From NCBI RefSeq assembly GCF_023073355.1, contig NZ_JADPJI010000002.1:806001-870000 (forward strand): a DNA stretch of 64,000 bases, given 5' to 3'. Both the position numbers and the translations under genes were made by a program. Position 1 is the first letter of the stretch; the number at the start of each line of letters is the position of its first letter. Positions 47,110 to 56,010 of the stretch are shown here, piece by piece. Source of the stretch: Bradyrhizobium sp. 199. Lineage in GTDB: Bacteria; Pseudomonadota; Alphaproteobacteria; Rhizobiales; Xanthobacteraceae. The notes beneath the pieces are model-generated. The model saw only the letters and a program-made list of their open reading frames with translations. It searched no databases and was not told the DNA's origin.

Positions 47110-47985
47110 ATGAAAATTCGCAAAGCCGTATTCCCCGTCGCCGGCCTCGGCACCCGTGTCCTGCCCGCCACCAAGGCGATGCCGAAAGAAATGCTGACCA
47201 TCGTCGACAAGCCGCTGATCCAGTACGTCTATGACGAGGCGAGGGAGGCAGGCATCGAGCATTTCATCTTCGTCACCGGCCGCAACAAAAACGTCATCGA
47301 AGATCATTTCGACCGGATGTTCGAGCTCGACGCCACGCTGGCGGCGCGCGGCAAGAAGGCCGAGCAGGACATCCTGGCGCAGAACCAGCCCGAAGCCGGC
47401 GCGGTCAGCTTCACCCGCCAACAGGCGCCGCTCGGCCTCGGTCACGCGGTCTGGTGCGCACGCGACATCGTGGGCAACGAGCCGTTCGCGGTCGTGCTGC
47501 CCGACGAGCTCGTGCTCAACAGCCCTGGCTGTCTCAAACAGATGATCGAGATGGCATCCTCGCTCGGCGAGAAATCCAATCTGGTCGCGGTCGAGGCGGT
47601 GCCCGACCATCTCACTCATCAATACGGCATCTGTGGCGTCGGCAAGCGTAGCGGCAAGATGTTCGAGGTCGACGGCATGGTCGAGAAGCCGGCCAAGGGC
47701 ACCGCGCCCTCCAACCTCTCGATCACCGGCCGCTACATCCTCCAGCCCGAGATCTTCAAGATCCTGGAGACGCAGGAGCGCGGTGCCGGCGGCGAGATCC
47801 AACTCACCGACGCCATGATCGGGCTCGCTAAGTCGCAGAAATTCTACGGCGTCGAGTTCGAGGGCGAGCGCCACGATTGCGGCTCCAAGCCGGGCTTCCT
47901 GCGCGCCAACATCGCCTACGGCCTGAAGCGTCCGGAGCTGCGGGACGGACTGATCGCGGAGATGAAGAAGTATCTGGGGCAGTAG
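47110..47985 (+). CDS. galU: UTP--glucose-1-phosphate uridylyltransferase
   Basis: Makes UDP-glucose from glucose-1-phosphate and UTP for exopolysaccharide, LPS and glucan synthesis. 291 residues. Nucleotide-binding AGLGTRVLPATKAMPKEML near residues 11-29, then VDKPLIQYVYDEA; VEKPAKGTAPSNLSITGRYIL and GGEIQLTDAM later. The leader 46924-47109 has a small CCGCC-TTTGTT-GGCGG hairpin. It could serve both the flippase-linked glycan and OpgC-modified glucans in this window. Confidence 0.95.
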   Translation: MKIRKAVFPVAGLGTRVLPATKAMPKEMLTIVDKPLIQYVYDEAREAGIEHFIFVTGRNKNVIEDHFDRMFELDATLAARGKKAEQDILAQNQPEAGAVSFTRQQAPLGLGHAVWCARDIVGNEPFAVVLPDELVLNSPGCLKQMIEMASSLGEKSNLVAVEAVPDHLTHQYGICGVGKRSGKMFEVDGMVEKPAKGTAPSNLSITGRYILQPEIFKILETQERGAGGEIQLTDAMIGLAKSQKFYGVEFEGERHDCGSKPGFLRANIAYGLKRPELRDGLIAEMKKYLGQ

Positions 47986-47993
47986 TGTCCGCT

Positions 47994-48080
47994 CGTCATT
48001 GCGAGGAGCGAAGCGACGAAGCAATCCAGGCTGCCTCCGCGTAGAAAGTCTGGATTGCTTCGCTCTGCTCGCAAGGACGG
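47994..48080. repeat. Long palindromic repeat, GTCATTGCGAG class, copy 1
   Basis: CGTCATTGCGAGGAGCGAAG...CCAG pairs with CTGGATTGCTTCGCTCTGCT...GACG, imperfectly. Related to 57932-58013. It lies between the galU stop and the end of the diguanylate cyclase gene. Confidence 0.8.
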
Positions 48081-48090
48081 AGGGAACCCC

Positions 48091-49602
48091 TCACGCCACC
48101 AGCGACAGCGTCGGCAAGCTCGCGACCACCGACTGGTTGCGGCCGCCGGCCTTGGCGGCGTAGAGCGCCTTGTCGGCGGCGGCGACCAGAACGGGCCAGT
48201 CCATGCCGGCGGTGGGAACGAGGCTGGCGACGCCGCAGGAGACCGTCGACGTCACGGGGTCGTCGGACCAGCCCTGCACCTTGAGGCGGATCTTCTCAGC
48301 GACCTTGAAGGCGTCGCTGCCCGAAACGTTCGGCAGCAGCACGGCGAACTCCTCGCCGCCATAGCGTGCGGCGCAGTCGCCGGCTCGGCTCACCGAATCG
48401 GAGATGCAGATGGCGATGCCGACCAGCACCTGGTCGCCCGCCTGATGGCCGAATGTGTCGTTGTAGGCCTTGAAGTGATCGGCATCGATCATTAGCAGCG
48501 CGAGCGGGGTCTTCTGGCGCATCGCGCGGCGCCATTCGACGTCCATGACGGAATCGAACTTGCGGCGGTTCTTCAGGCCGGTGAGCGCGTCCGTCGTCGC
48601 CATCTCCTCGAGCTTGCGCTCGGCCTCGGCGCGTCGGCCGATCTCGCGCGCCAGCACCAGCGTCGATCCCAACACGAACAACGCGAGCGCCAGCACCACG
48701 GCGCCGATCCGAAACGCCTCTTTCTGCCACAGCGCGAAAACCGCGGTCAGGGGCTTGCCCGCCACCACGAACAGAGGTCCGGTGTCGCCGCTGCGGACAT
48801 AGAGCCGCGGCGTCGGATCGACCGGGCCTTGTCCCGAATAGGAGGCGCCGACTGTGAGGTTGTCGGCCTTCCAGGCCCGGCGGTCGTTCAGGTTCGTACC
48901 GATGACCTCGAGGTCGAATGGCCGCCGCATCATGATGGTGCGATCGCGTTTAAGCACCGTGATGGTGTCTTGGGGATCGAGTTTCAGCCGCTCGAACAAT
49001 TCGTGAAAATAGCTGAAGCGGATCGAGCCGGCGACGACGCCGAGGAAGCCGCCGTCGGTATCGCTGATGCGGCGGCTCAGCACGATGGCGTAGGCGCCGC
49101 GGAACAGCATCGGGCGACTGATGAAGAGCCCGACCTCGGGGTTGTCGCGATGAACCCTGAAATAGTCCTCCTCGCTCCGGTTCACTGTGACGGGATCGAG
49201 CGTGGAGGCGTCGATGGCCAGCCCTCCCTCGGCATCGAACACCTGGACGGCGCCGAAATGCCGTGCCGTCGTCGCATGGTCGAACAGGATCAGGTGCCGG
49301 ATCGGCTTCGACACTGTCGCGAGCTCGGGCAGCAGCATGTTGCCGGCGACCGCCTTCAGCGCCAGGTCGTAGATCTCGATATTACGACTGACGTCGGACT
49401 GGATACTCGTCGCCAAATTCTCCAGCGTCTGGCGGGCGAGCGCCTCCTCGCCCCGGCGCATGTCGAGCATGACGTTGACGCAAATGGCGGAAAAGCCGAT
49501 CACCGTCACCACGGACGAGATGATCAGCAGCTTCGCCGAAATCCGCCAAGGCCGGAGGGCCGTGACGTCGCGCCATCGAGACAGCATCGTTTGCTCCGAC
49601 AT
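48091..49602 (-). CDS. Membrane diguanylate cyclase (dCache-like sensor + GGDEF)
   Basis: 503 residues. One helix near residues 24-45, a large periplasmic dCache-like sensor (about 50-290), a second helix (about 296-318), then a GGDEF domain (about 335-495). The active site GGEEF is intact, and RAGD lies five residues upstream, matching the RxxD inhibitory site. It should make cyclic di-GMP from two GTP in response to an external ligand, with product feedback. The facing large GGDEF/EAL gene is on the same strand further right. Confidence 0.93.
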   Translation of the reverse strand: MSEQTMLSRWRDVTALRPWRISAKLLIISSVVTVIGFSAICVNVMLDMRRGEEALARQTLENLATSIQSDVSRNIEIYDLALKAVAGNMLLPELATVSKPIRHLILFDHATTARHFGAVQVFDAEGGLAIDASTLDPVTVNRSEEDYFRVHRDNPEVGLFISRPMLFRGAYAIVLSRRISDTDGGFLGVVAGSIRFSYFHELFERLKLDPQDTITVLKRDRTIMMRRPFDLEVIGTNLNDRRAWKADNLTVGASYSGQGPVDPTPRLYVRSGDTGPLFVVAGKPLTAVFALWQKEAFRIGAVVLALALFVLGSTLVLAREIGRRAEAERKLEEMATTDALTGLKNRRKFDSVMDVEWRRAMRQKTPLALLMIDADHFKAYNDTFGHQAGDQVLVGIAICISDSVSRAGDCAARYGGEEFAVLLPNVSGSDAFKVAEKIRLKVQGWSDDPVTSTVSCGVASLVPTAGMDWPVLVAAADKALYAAKAGGRNQSVVASLPTLSLVA

Positions 49603-49730
49603 GAGTGAATGCGCCCGAAAGCTTGAGTAGTGTTTAAACCGGGACGGCGCTGCCGGAATGAGTTAAAAATTGGTTTCCGCGGCGCACGTTTTTGGGCAAA
49701 GCGGGCCTTCGACCAGCGAAGAGGACAGCG

Positions 49731-49994
49731 GTGAACGACTACGACGCGTTGCGAGACTATCTGATGCGGCAGAAGCAGGCCGAATTCGTCCTGAGCTTCG
49801 AACAGATCGAGGAGATCATCGGCGCGGCGCTGCCGCGCGCGGCCAATCGTGCCTCATGGTGGGACAGCCTGCGCAGCCCCGACATCCAGATGCCGCAGCG
49901 CGAAGCCTGCCTCGCCGCGGGCTTCGTGGCGACACGGCTGCCGGATGGTCAGAGCGTGCGGTTCACGAAGAAGAAGAGCGACCGGCGACGCTAA
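49731..49994 (+). CDS. Small unknown protein (DUF7662-like)
   Basis: 87 residues, GTG start with GAGG upstream. Pattern FEQIEEIIGAALPRAANRAS...WWDS and QREACLAAGFVA resembles the short DUF7662-type domain seen alone or attached to restriction- or DNA-related proteins; no function can be stated. Its stop codon TAA is the first three bases of a 103-bp repeat, so an earlier, longer C-terminus may have been cut off. Confidence 0.65.
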   Translation: MNDYDALRDYLMRQKQAEFVLSFEQIEEIIGAALPRAANRASWWDSLRSPDIQMPQREACLAAGFVATRLPDGQSVRFTKKKSDRRR

Positions 49995-50094
49995 AGCGCG
50001 ATGCGATTAGGATGAATCGCCATCGCGCTTTAGGTTGTTATTTAAGCATGATCTTTTCGGAAAACCGCTGCGCACTTTTCCGGATCATGCTTTA
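49992..50094 (+). repeat. 103-bp two-hairpin intergenic repeat, second full copy; supplies a stop codon
   Basis: Nearly identical to 35489-35591 and the same length. First hairpin TAAAGCGCGATG / CATCGCGCTTTA; second hairpin AAGCATGATC / GATCATGCTT with inner CGGAAAA / TTTTCCG pairing. Its first three bases are the stop of the preceding small gene. Confidence 0.92.
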
Positions 50095-50143
50095 GCGCTT
50101 GCGGCGCGCTGCCACCCTCCATGGGAGGGTAAGAGGAGCGTGC

Positions 50144-53020
50144 CTAGCTCGCCGCTTCCAGCCGCACTTCCGTCAGCAGCCGCATCGCGGCGTCGGCGTC
50201 CATGGGTTCGCCGAAGGCAAAGCCTTGCGCGTATTCGCAGCCCATCTGGTAGAGCTCGACCGCATCTGAATCGGTCTCGGCACCTTCGGCGACGACGTCC
50301 ATGCCGAGGTCGTGCGCGAGCGCGATGATCGACTTCAGGATCACCGGACGGGTGCCGCGATTGCCGGTGCGCACGAAGGACTGGTCGATCTTGATGGTGT
50401 CGAACGGGAAGCGCTGCAGATAGGCCAGCGAGGAATGGCCGGTGCCGAAATCGTCGAGCGACAATCCGGTGCCGAGCTCGCGGATCCGCGTCAGCATCTG
50501 TGCCGCGTGCTCCGGATTCTCCATCACCAGCGATTCCGTCAATTCGAGCTTGAGCGTGCCGCGCGCCACCGAGGAGCGCGACAGCACGGTGCGGATGTCG
50601 TGGATCAAATCATGGCGCAGCAATTGCCGTGACGACACGTTGACGGAGGCGAAGATCGGCTCGCGCGAGCGCATCGCGCGCTGCCAGATCGAGAGCTGCT
50701 TGGCGGTCTGGTCCAGCACGAACATGCCGAGGTCGATGATCAGGCCGGTCTCTTCCGCGATGGTGATGAACTCCGACGGCGCCATGCGTCCGAGCTTGGG
50801 GTGATCCCAGCGCACCAGCGCCTCGAACCCGGCGACCGAACGATCCTCCAGCCGCACGATCGGCTGGTACAGGATCGTCAGCTCCTGGCGCTCGATCGCG
50901 CGGCGCAGCTCGCTCTCCAGTGTCAGGCGGTCCGTCTTCCGCGCCCGCATCGCGGGCTTGTAGACGTCGATACGGTCGCCGCCGATGCGCTTGGAGTGAT
51001 ACATCGCCAGCTCGGCGTCCTTGATGATCTCGTCCGTGAGCTGAACTTGCGGATCGGACAGCGCGAGACCGATCGAGGCCGTGAGGAAGATCTCACGGTC
51101 GTTGAAGGCGATCGGCGCGCGGATGGTCTTGCGGATGGTTTCGGCAAAGGCGGTGATGCGGGCGGGGTCCTGCTCCGACAGCAGGATCAGGCCGAACTGA
51201 TCGCCGGCCATGCGGGCCAGCGTGTCCTGCGGCTTCAGGATGCGAGTAAGGCGGCGGGCCAGCGTCAGCAGGATCGAATCGCCGACCGCGATCCCGACGG
51301 AATCGTTGACCTGCTTGAAGCGGTCGAGATCGATGACCATCAGCGTCGGCCGCAGCGTCGGCATGGTCTTGGCGAAATGCGCGACCGCGCCGAGCCGGTC
51401 CATGAACAGTTTCCGATTGGGCAGGCCGGTGAGGTTGTCATGCACGGAATCGTGCAGCAGGCGTTCCTCGGCATTGCGCAGCTCGGTGACGTCGGTGAGC
51501 GTGCCGACGACGCGGGAGACCTCGCCGTCGGAGCCGACCACCGGACGCGCCTTCAGCGCGAACCACATGAAATGGCCGTCCGGGGTACGGAGGCGGAAAT
51601 CCTGCACCAGGCGGCCGCGGCGCTGGTCGAGCACGCTGTCGAGCGCGGCGCGGAAACGGTCCTGGTCGAGCGGATGCAGCACTTCGAGCCACGAGGCCGC
51701 GGGCCCTTCGAGCGTACCGCGCTTGAGGCCGAGCAGGGCTTCGGTCTCGGGGCTGGTAAAAACCTTGTCGGCAGAGACGTCCCAGTCCCAGATCAGATCG
51801 CCGGAGCCGGCCAGCGCCAGCGCCCGCCGCTCGACGTCGGAGACGACGCCGGTGCTGGCGCCGCCGCCGGCAAAGGCGTGCTGCATCACCGTGAAGCCGA
51901 TCAGCATCACGATCAGCACGAGGCCGCCGAGCAGGGCAGGGCCGACGATGTCGTTGGTGACGGAGCCCGCGACTGCCATGCCGGCCGCGACCACCCAGAC
52001 CACGAGGAGGAACCAGGTCGGGATCAAAAGCACGGCGCGGTCGAAGCCGTGGGTGGAGAGATAGACGATCAGCGCGAAGCCGGCGAAGGCGATCAGCACC
52101 AGCGATATGCGCGCGATGCCGGAGGCCACCGCCGGATCGAACAGCGCGAGCGCAACCAGTGACCCCAGGAACGCGAGCCAGCCCACAGTGATGTGCGAGT
52201 AGCGCACATGCCACCGACTGAGGTTGAGATAGGCGAACAGGAATACGAGGAGCGTCGCCGCCAGGATCGCTTCACCCGCCGCGCGCCAGATGCGCTCGGC
52301 GTTGTTCGACATGTCGAGCACCTTGCCCCAGAAGCCGAAATCGACGCCGATATAGACCAGCACCGCCCAGGCCAGCGCCGCGGCGGCCGGAAACATGATG
52401 CTGCCCTTGACCACGAACAGGATCGTCAGCACCAGCGCGAGCAAGCCGGAGATGCCGATGACGATGCCCTGGTACAGCGTGAACGAGTTGACCTTGTCCT
52501 TGTAGGCTTCCGGCTCCCACAGATAGAGCTGCGGCAGCTTGTCGGTGCGCAGCTCCGCGACGAAGGTGATGACGGCGCCGGGGTCGAGCGTGACGCGGAA
52601 GACGTCGGCGGTCGGGCTTTCCTGCCGCTCCGGACGGTCGCCGGTCGAGGGCGTGATGGTCGCAATGCGCGACAGGCCGAGGTCGGGCCACAGCAGCCCC
52701 GAGGAGACGATGCGGTAATGCGGAGCGACGATCAGGCGGTCGAGCTGGTCGTCGGTATTGTTGGCGAGCGCGAACACGACCCAATTCTGGCCGCCCTCGC
52801 GGGCGCGCACCTCGATGCGGCGCACGATGCCGTCAGTGCCGGGCGCGGTCGAGACCTGGATGCGATCGGCGTCGCTACGCTGATGCTCGATCACGCCGGT
52901 GAGGTCGATCGCGGGCGCGTCACCGCGAACGCTGACAGCGTCCAGCGCGCGCGCGGGAGACGCGGCAACGAGCATCATGAGGCCCAGCGCGATGGGCGCG
53001 AGGCACCTGATCAGACGCAA
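50144..53020 (-). CDS. Multi-membrane-span PAS-GGDEF-EAL protein (probable c-di-GMP phosphodiesterase)
   Basis: 958 residues, TTG start with GGAG 8 bases upstream. Signal peptide, an exported domain (about 25-180), about seven helices (185-400), a PAS-like domain (about 405-525), GGDEF (about 540-690) and EAL (about 700-950). The GGDEF site reads AGDQF and is likely inactive or GTP-binding only. The EAL domain keeps EALVRW, NVSSRQL, ELTES and LDDFGTGHSSL, so cyclic di-GMP hydrolysis is expected. The exported part plus helices recalls 7TMR-DISM sensors. Confidence 0.92.
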   Translation of the reverse strand: MRLIRCLAPIALGLMMLVAASPARALDAVSVRGDAPAIDLTGVIEHQRSDADRIQVSTAPGTDGIVRRIEVRAREGGQNWVVFALANNTDDQLDRLIVAPHYRIVSSGLLWPDLGLSRIATITPSTGDRPERQESPTADVFRVTLDPGAVITFVAELRTDKLPQLYLWEPEAYKDKVNSFTLYQGIVIGISGLLALVLTILFVVKGSIMFPAAAALAWAVLVYIGVDFGFWGKVLDMSNNAERIWRAAGEAILAATLLVFLFAYLNLSRWHVRYSHITVGWLAFLGSLVALALFDPAVASGIARISLVLIAFAGFALIVYLSTHGFDRAVLLIPTWFLLVVWVVAAGMAVAGSVTNDIVGPALLGGLVLIVMLIGFTVMQHAFAGGGASTGVVSDVERRALALAGSGDLIWDWDVSADKVFTSPETEALLGLKRGTLEGPAASWLEVLHPLDQDRFRAALDSVLDQRRGRLVQDFRLRTPDGHFMWFALKARPVVGSDGEVSRVVGTLTDVTELRNAEERLLHDSVHDNLTGLPNRKLFMDRLGAVAHFAKTMPTLRPTLMVIDLDRFKQVNDSVGIAVGDSILLTLARRLTRILKPQDTLARMAGDQFGLILLSEQDPARITAFAETIRKTIRAPIAFNDREIFLTASIGLALSDPQVQLTDEIIKDAELAMYHSKRIGGDRIDVYKPAMRARKTDRLTLESELRRAIERQELTILYQPIVRLEDRSVAGFEALVRWDHPKLGRMAPSEFITIAEETGLIIDLGMFVLDQTAKQLSIWQRAMRSREPIFASVNVSSRQLLRHDLIHDIRTVLSRSSVARGTLKLELTESLVMENPEHAAQMLTRIRELGTGLSLDDFGTGHSSLAYLQRFPFDTIKIDQSFVRTGNRGTRPVILKSIIALAHDLGMDVVAEGAETDSDAVELYQMGCEYAQGFAFGEPMDADAAMRLLTEVRLEAAS

Positions 53021-53183
53021 GGTCAGTTCTCCGCGTTCGACGCAAACTTCGAGTGCAAGGCAACTCTACAAGGCGATTTTAAAAGGCGATCTCAGACCGA
53101 ACGAAGCGGTTCGGTGCGTCGCGATAGATGCCACGAAAGCAAGGAGAATCAAAGGGTTTCCGCCCGCCCGCTGGGCCGGCGGC

Positions 53184-54182
53184 CTATACCTCCAACACAA
53201 TTTTGCCAATATGTGCGCTGGTTTCCATGCGCCGATGCGCGTCGGCTGCCTTTTCCAGCGGGAAACTGCTGTCCATCAGCGGCTTGACGCGGCCTTCGCG
53301 CAAAAGCGGCAACACTTTCTGTTCGATCGCCGCCACCATCGCCGCCTTGTCCGCATTACTACGGGGACGCAGCGTCGAGCCGGTATGAGTGAGGCGCTTC
53401 ACCATCACCTTGGCGATGTTGACGCTGACCTTGGGGCCATTCAGCGTCGCGATCTGGACGATGCGGCCGTCGACCGCGGCGGCATCATAGTTGCGGTCGA
53501 CATAGTCGCCTGCGACCATGTCGAGGATCAGATTGACGCCTTCCTTGTTGGTCTCTTCCTTGACCACGGCGACGAAGTCTTCGGTCTTGTAGTTGATGGC
53601 GCGGTCGGCACCGAGCTTGAGGCAGGCGTCGATCTTGTCCTGTGATCCCACGGTGACGAACACCTTCGCACCGAACGCCTTCGCCAGTTGGATCGCCATG
53701 GTGCCGATGCCGGAGGAGCCGCCATGGATCAGCAGCGTCTCGCCGGCCTTCAGGCCGCCGCGCTCGAACACATTGTGCCAGACCGTCATCAGCGTTTCCG
53801 GCAGCGCGCCGGCTTCCTTGATCGACAGCGCCGGCGGCACGCTCATCGCCTGGGCGTCCTGCGCGATGCAGTACTGCGCGTAACCACCGCCCGCGACCAG
53901 CGACATCACCTTGTCGCCGATCTTGTGCCGCTTGGCGTTGCTGCCGACCGCAACCACTTCGCCTGCAATCTCCAGGCCGGGCAGGTCGCTGGCGCCGGGC
54001 GGCGGCGGATAGGCGCCGGAGCGTTGCGCGACATCGGGCCGGTTGACGCCGGCGGCCTCGACCTTGACCAGAATCTCGTCGGGGCCAGGCTGCGGCAGCG
54101 CGCGCTGTTCCGGAACCAGCACCTCCGGTCCGCCGGGCTTGGAGATGGCGACCACGGTCATTTGCGCGGGCAGCTTGTCCAT
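53184..54182 (-). CDS. Zinc-independent NAD(P)H:quinone oxidoreductase (MDR superfamily)
   Basis: 332 residues. NADPH-binding Rossmann segment LIHGGSSGIGTMAIQLAKAFGA near residue 142; N-terminal GVNRPDVAQRSGAYPPPPG typical of the PIG3/QOR-like subgroup. It reduces quinones or activated alkenes with NADPH. No zinc ligands are seen. Cytoplasmic. It has no operon partner: its left neighbour is 163 bases away and its right neighbour is divergent. Confidence 0.92.
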   Translation of the reverse strand: MDKLPAQMTVVAISKPGGPEVLVPEQRALPQPGPDEILVKVEAAGVNRPDVAQRSGAYPPPPGASDLPGLEIAGEVVAVGSNAKRHKIGDKVMSLVAGGGYAQYCIAQDAQAMSVPPALSIKEAGALPETLMTVWHNVFERGGLKAGETLLIHGGSSGIGTMAIQLAKAFGAKVFVTVGSQDKIDACLKLGADRAINYKTEDFVAVVKEETNKEGVNLILDMVAGDYVDRNYDAAAVDGRIVQIATLNGPKVSVNIAKVMVKRLTHTGSTLRPRSNADKAAMVAAIEQKVLPLLREGRVKPLMDSSFPLEKAADAHRRMETSAHIGKIVLEV

Positions 54183-54292
54183 GATGTGTCCTTGAGCAAA
54201 GGTGCGGGGAGGAACGAGGCCTTTGCTTAGCCAGCGCGGCCCACGCTGGCAACCGCCTCAACATTGTGCCCGTGAACGCAGGAGGAACGAGC

Positions 54293-54484
54293 ATGGCGAC
54301 GGAAGACGACGACCGCCCGCGCAAGAAGATCACACATGAAATCGGACAGGATCTCTCATTGCTGTCGGTGGAGGAACTGACCGAGCGCGTCCTCCTGCTC
54401 AAGACCGAGATCGCAAGACTGGAAGAAGCCGCCACCAAGAAGCGCGCCTCGCGTGATGCGGCGAACAGCATTTTCAAGTCGTAG
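54293..54484 (+). CDS. DUF1192 protein
   Basis: 63 residues from the ATG at 54293, preceded by AGGAGG. A highly charged helical protein with LSLLSVEELTERVLLLKTEIARLEE, likely a short coiled coil, as in DUF1192 proteins of Rhizobiales. Function unknown. It is adjacent to an oxidoreductase on one side and lies upstream of rcdA. Confidence 0.85.
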   Translation: MATEDDDRPRKKITHEIGQDLSLLSVEELTERVLLLKTEIARLEEAATKKRASRDAANSIFKS

Positions 54485-54492
54485 AGCTCTTG

Positions 54493-54632
54493 TCTCGTGT
54501 CCCGGGCGCGCTGCGGCGCGTCAGCGCTGCTGCGCAGAATCGGGACCCATGCTCTGCAAAGTCCTCGGCCGAAGAACCAGGCCCGGCTCTGCAGCGCATC
54601 GCTACGGCGCTGCACTGCGTCCGGGGCACGAA
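54493..54632. repeat. Intergenic repeat, CCGGGACGC class, copy 2
   Basis: TCTCGTGTCCCGGGCGCG at the left and GCGTCCGGGGCACGAA at the right bracket inner stems around CGGGACCCATGCTCTGC. Same class as 43482-43618 and 59943-60063, placed straight after the DUF1192 stop. Confidence 0.8.
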
Positions 54633-54699
54633 AGCGCACTCGGCCACTGGCCGATATGGCTAACGAACTCTCAAAAAATTCGCTCGTTTACCGTCGATT

Positions 54700-54821
54700 A
54701 AGCTTTCGGGTTTATGACTGGAACTGTCCTCGTTTGGACACCGAGTGGCTCCTGTCCACTCTGTTTGACGCCTCCCTGTTATCAACTTTCAAAGCCGCCG
54801 GTCTCCGGCGGCTCTTTTTTT
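54700..54821 (+). ncRNA. Candidate trans-acting small RNA with anti-Shine-Dalgarno motifs
   Basis: A gene-free stretch with an ordered set of hairpins: TGTCC-TCGTTT-GGACA (54725-54740), AGTGG-CTCCTGT-CCACT (54744-54760, putting CUCCU in a loop), then an unpaired GCCTCCCTG (about 54770-54778) and a strong rho-independent terminator (54794-54821). CU-rich anti-Shine-Dalgarno loops followed by a terminator are a hallmark of several alphaproteobacterial small RNA families. The 5' end and promoter are not determined. It lies upstream of rcdA, but the terminator separates the two. Confidence 0.55.
54794..54821 (+). terminator. Rho-independent terminator of the candidate sRNA
   Basis: GCCGCCGG-TCT-CCGGCGGC followed by TC and seven T. 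No protein gene ends immediately upstream, which implies a non-coding transcript. Confidence 0.9.
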
Positions 54822-54982
54822 GCGTTTTTGGGATCGCGTTGCGGTTGAATTCCCGGGAATGACCCGCGGAAACCATATCCGCGCTTGTCACTGGACTCGG
54901 CGTCCCGCCCGCGCAATGATTTGTTCATCATAAGCCGGCGCCAAAGCCGGATCGTCAAACAGTTGCGTAAGAGGCGTTAACC

Positions 54983-55492
54983 ATGGAACGTTTGCAGGCC
55001 GACGGCGCTCTCGTTCAACTCAGCGAGCGGTTCACCAATTCTGCGGCGTTCGGCGTCCTGTTCCGCGAGGGCATGGACCTCGTCGAAGAGACCGCCGCCT
55101 ATCTCGACGGCGACGGCCGCACCGAGGCCAAGGCGCTCGACCGTGCCGTCAGCCTCACCTACGCGACCGAGAGCATGCGTCTTACCACCCGCCTGATGCA
55201 GCTCGCCTCGTGGCTGCTGCTGCACCGCGCGGTGAAGGAAGGCGAGATGACGCTGAGCCAGGCCAATCGCGAGAAGACCAAGGTCAAGCTCAGCGCGGCC
55301 GATCCCGGCCCCACCGACACCATCGAGAAGCTGCCCTCGCAGCTCCAGGACCTGATCAATCGCTCGATGAGCCTGCAGACCCGCGTGCGCCGCCTCGACA
55401 CCACCATCCACACCCCGCCGGCCGAGCACCTCGCGATTGGCAACCCGCTGGTGCCCCATCTCAACGCGCTGAAGGCGGCGTTCGAGCGGTAA
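54983..55492 (+). CDS. rcdA: RcdA, adaptor for CtrA degradation (DUF1465)
   Basis: 169 residues. Matches DUF1465: AFGVLFREGMDLVEETAAYLDG near residues 24-45 and YATESMRLTTRLMQLASWLLL near 66-86. In Caulobacter, RcdA is an adaptor that helps ClpXP degrade the cell-cycle regulator CtrA. An all-helical cytoplasmic protein with a less conserved C-terminus. A shared terminator with rpmE follows. Confidence 0.9.
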   Translation: MERLQADGALVQLSERFTNSAAFGVLFREGMDLVEETAAYLDGDGRTEAKALDRAVSLTYATESMRLTTRLMQLASWLLLHRAVKEGEMTLSQANREKTKVKLSAADPGPTDTIEKLPSQLQDLINRSMSLQTRVRRLDTTIHTPPAEHLAIGNPLVPHLNALKAAFER

Positions 55493-55530
55493 GCTCCACC
55501 CGTCCGTCATTGCAATGACGAGGCCCCAAA

Positions 55531-55564
55531 GAAAAACGCCCCCGGCTCTCCGGGGGCGTTTTTC
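55531..55564. terminator. Bidirectional terminator between rcdA and rpmE
   Basis: AAAAA-CGCCCCCGG-CTCT-CCGGGGGCG-TTTTT. Serves rcdA (plus) and rpmE (minus). Confidence 0.93.
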
Positions 55565-55586
55565 GTCTCCAGCCGCGAGGGCCGGA

Positions 55587-55814
55587 TCAATCCTTTTTGA
55601 GGAAGCCCGAAAACTTCTTCTGGAAGCGCGAAACGCGGCCGCCGCGATCCATCAGCTGGGCGTTGCCGCCGGTCCAGGCCGGGTGCGACTTCGGGTCGAT
55701 GTCGAGGTTCAGCGTGTCGCCTTCCTTGCCCCAGGTCGAGCGGGTCAGGTACTCTGTTCCGTCGGTCATCACGACCTTAATCGTATGATAGTTCGGGTGA
55801 ATTTCGGCTTTCAT
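55587..55814 (-). CDS. rpmE: 50S ribosomal protein L31
   Basis: 75 residues, basic, [22 protein letters not shown] at the N-terminus. It lacks the CxxC zinc cysteines, so it is the zinc-free form. Part of the large ribosomal subunit. It is convergent with rcdA and divergent from the ABC exporter gene. Confidence 0.96.
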   Translation of the reverse strand: MKAEIHPNYHTIKVVMTDGTEYLTRSTWGKEGDTLNLDIDPKSHPAWTGGNAQLMDRGGRVSRFQKKFSGFLKKD

Positions 55815-56010
55815 GGCAATTCCTCGGCGCCCCGGCGCCCTCTTGGGTGGCTAACGAATGACGGATTTGGGCGGCTCTATACCTCACGATATCAGGTAAA
55901 ACAAGCTATCCCGGGCGGTGAACCGGACTTCCCCCTAAGGGACACCCCGGATTTGCCACTACTCTTGCCCCGGCCTATTGGGAGCAAACGAATGCAATGG
56001 GTCGGATCTC

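Noticed and set aside
50801..52162. 453-residue frame antisense to the GGDEF/EAL gene
   Set aside because: Shadow frame; the minus strand has intact EAL motifs.
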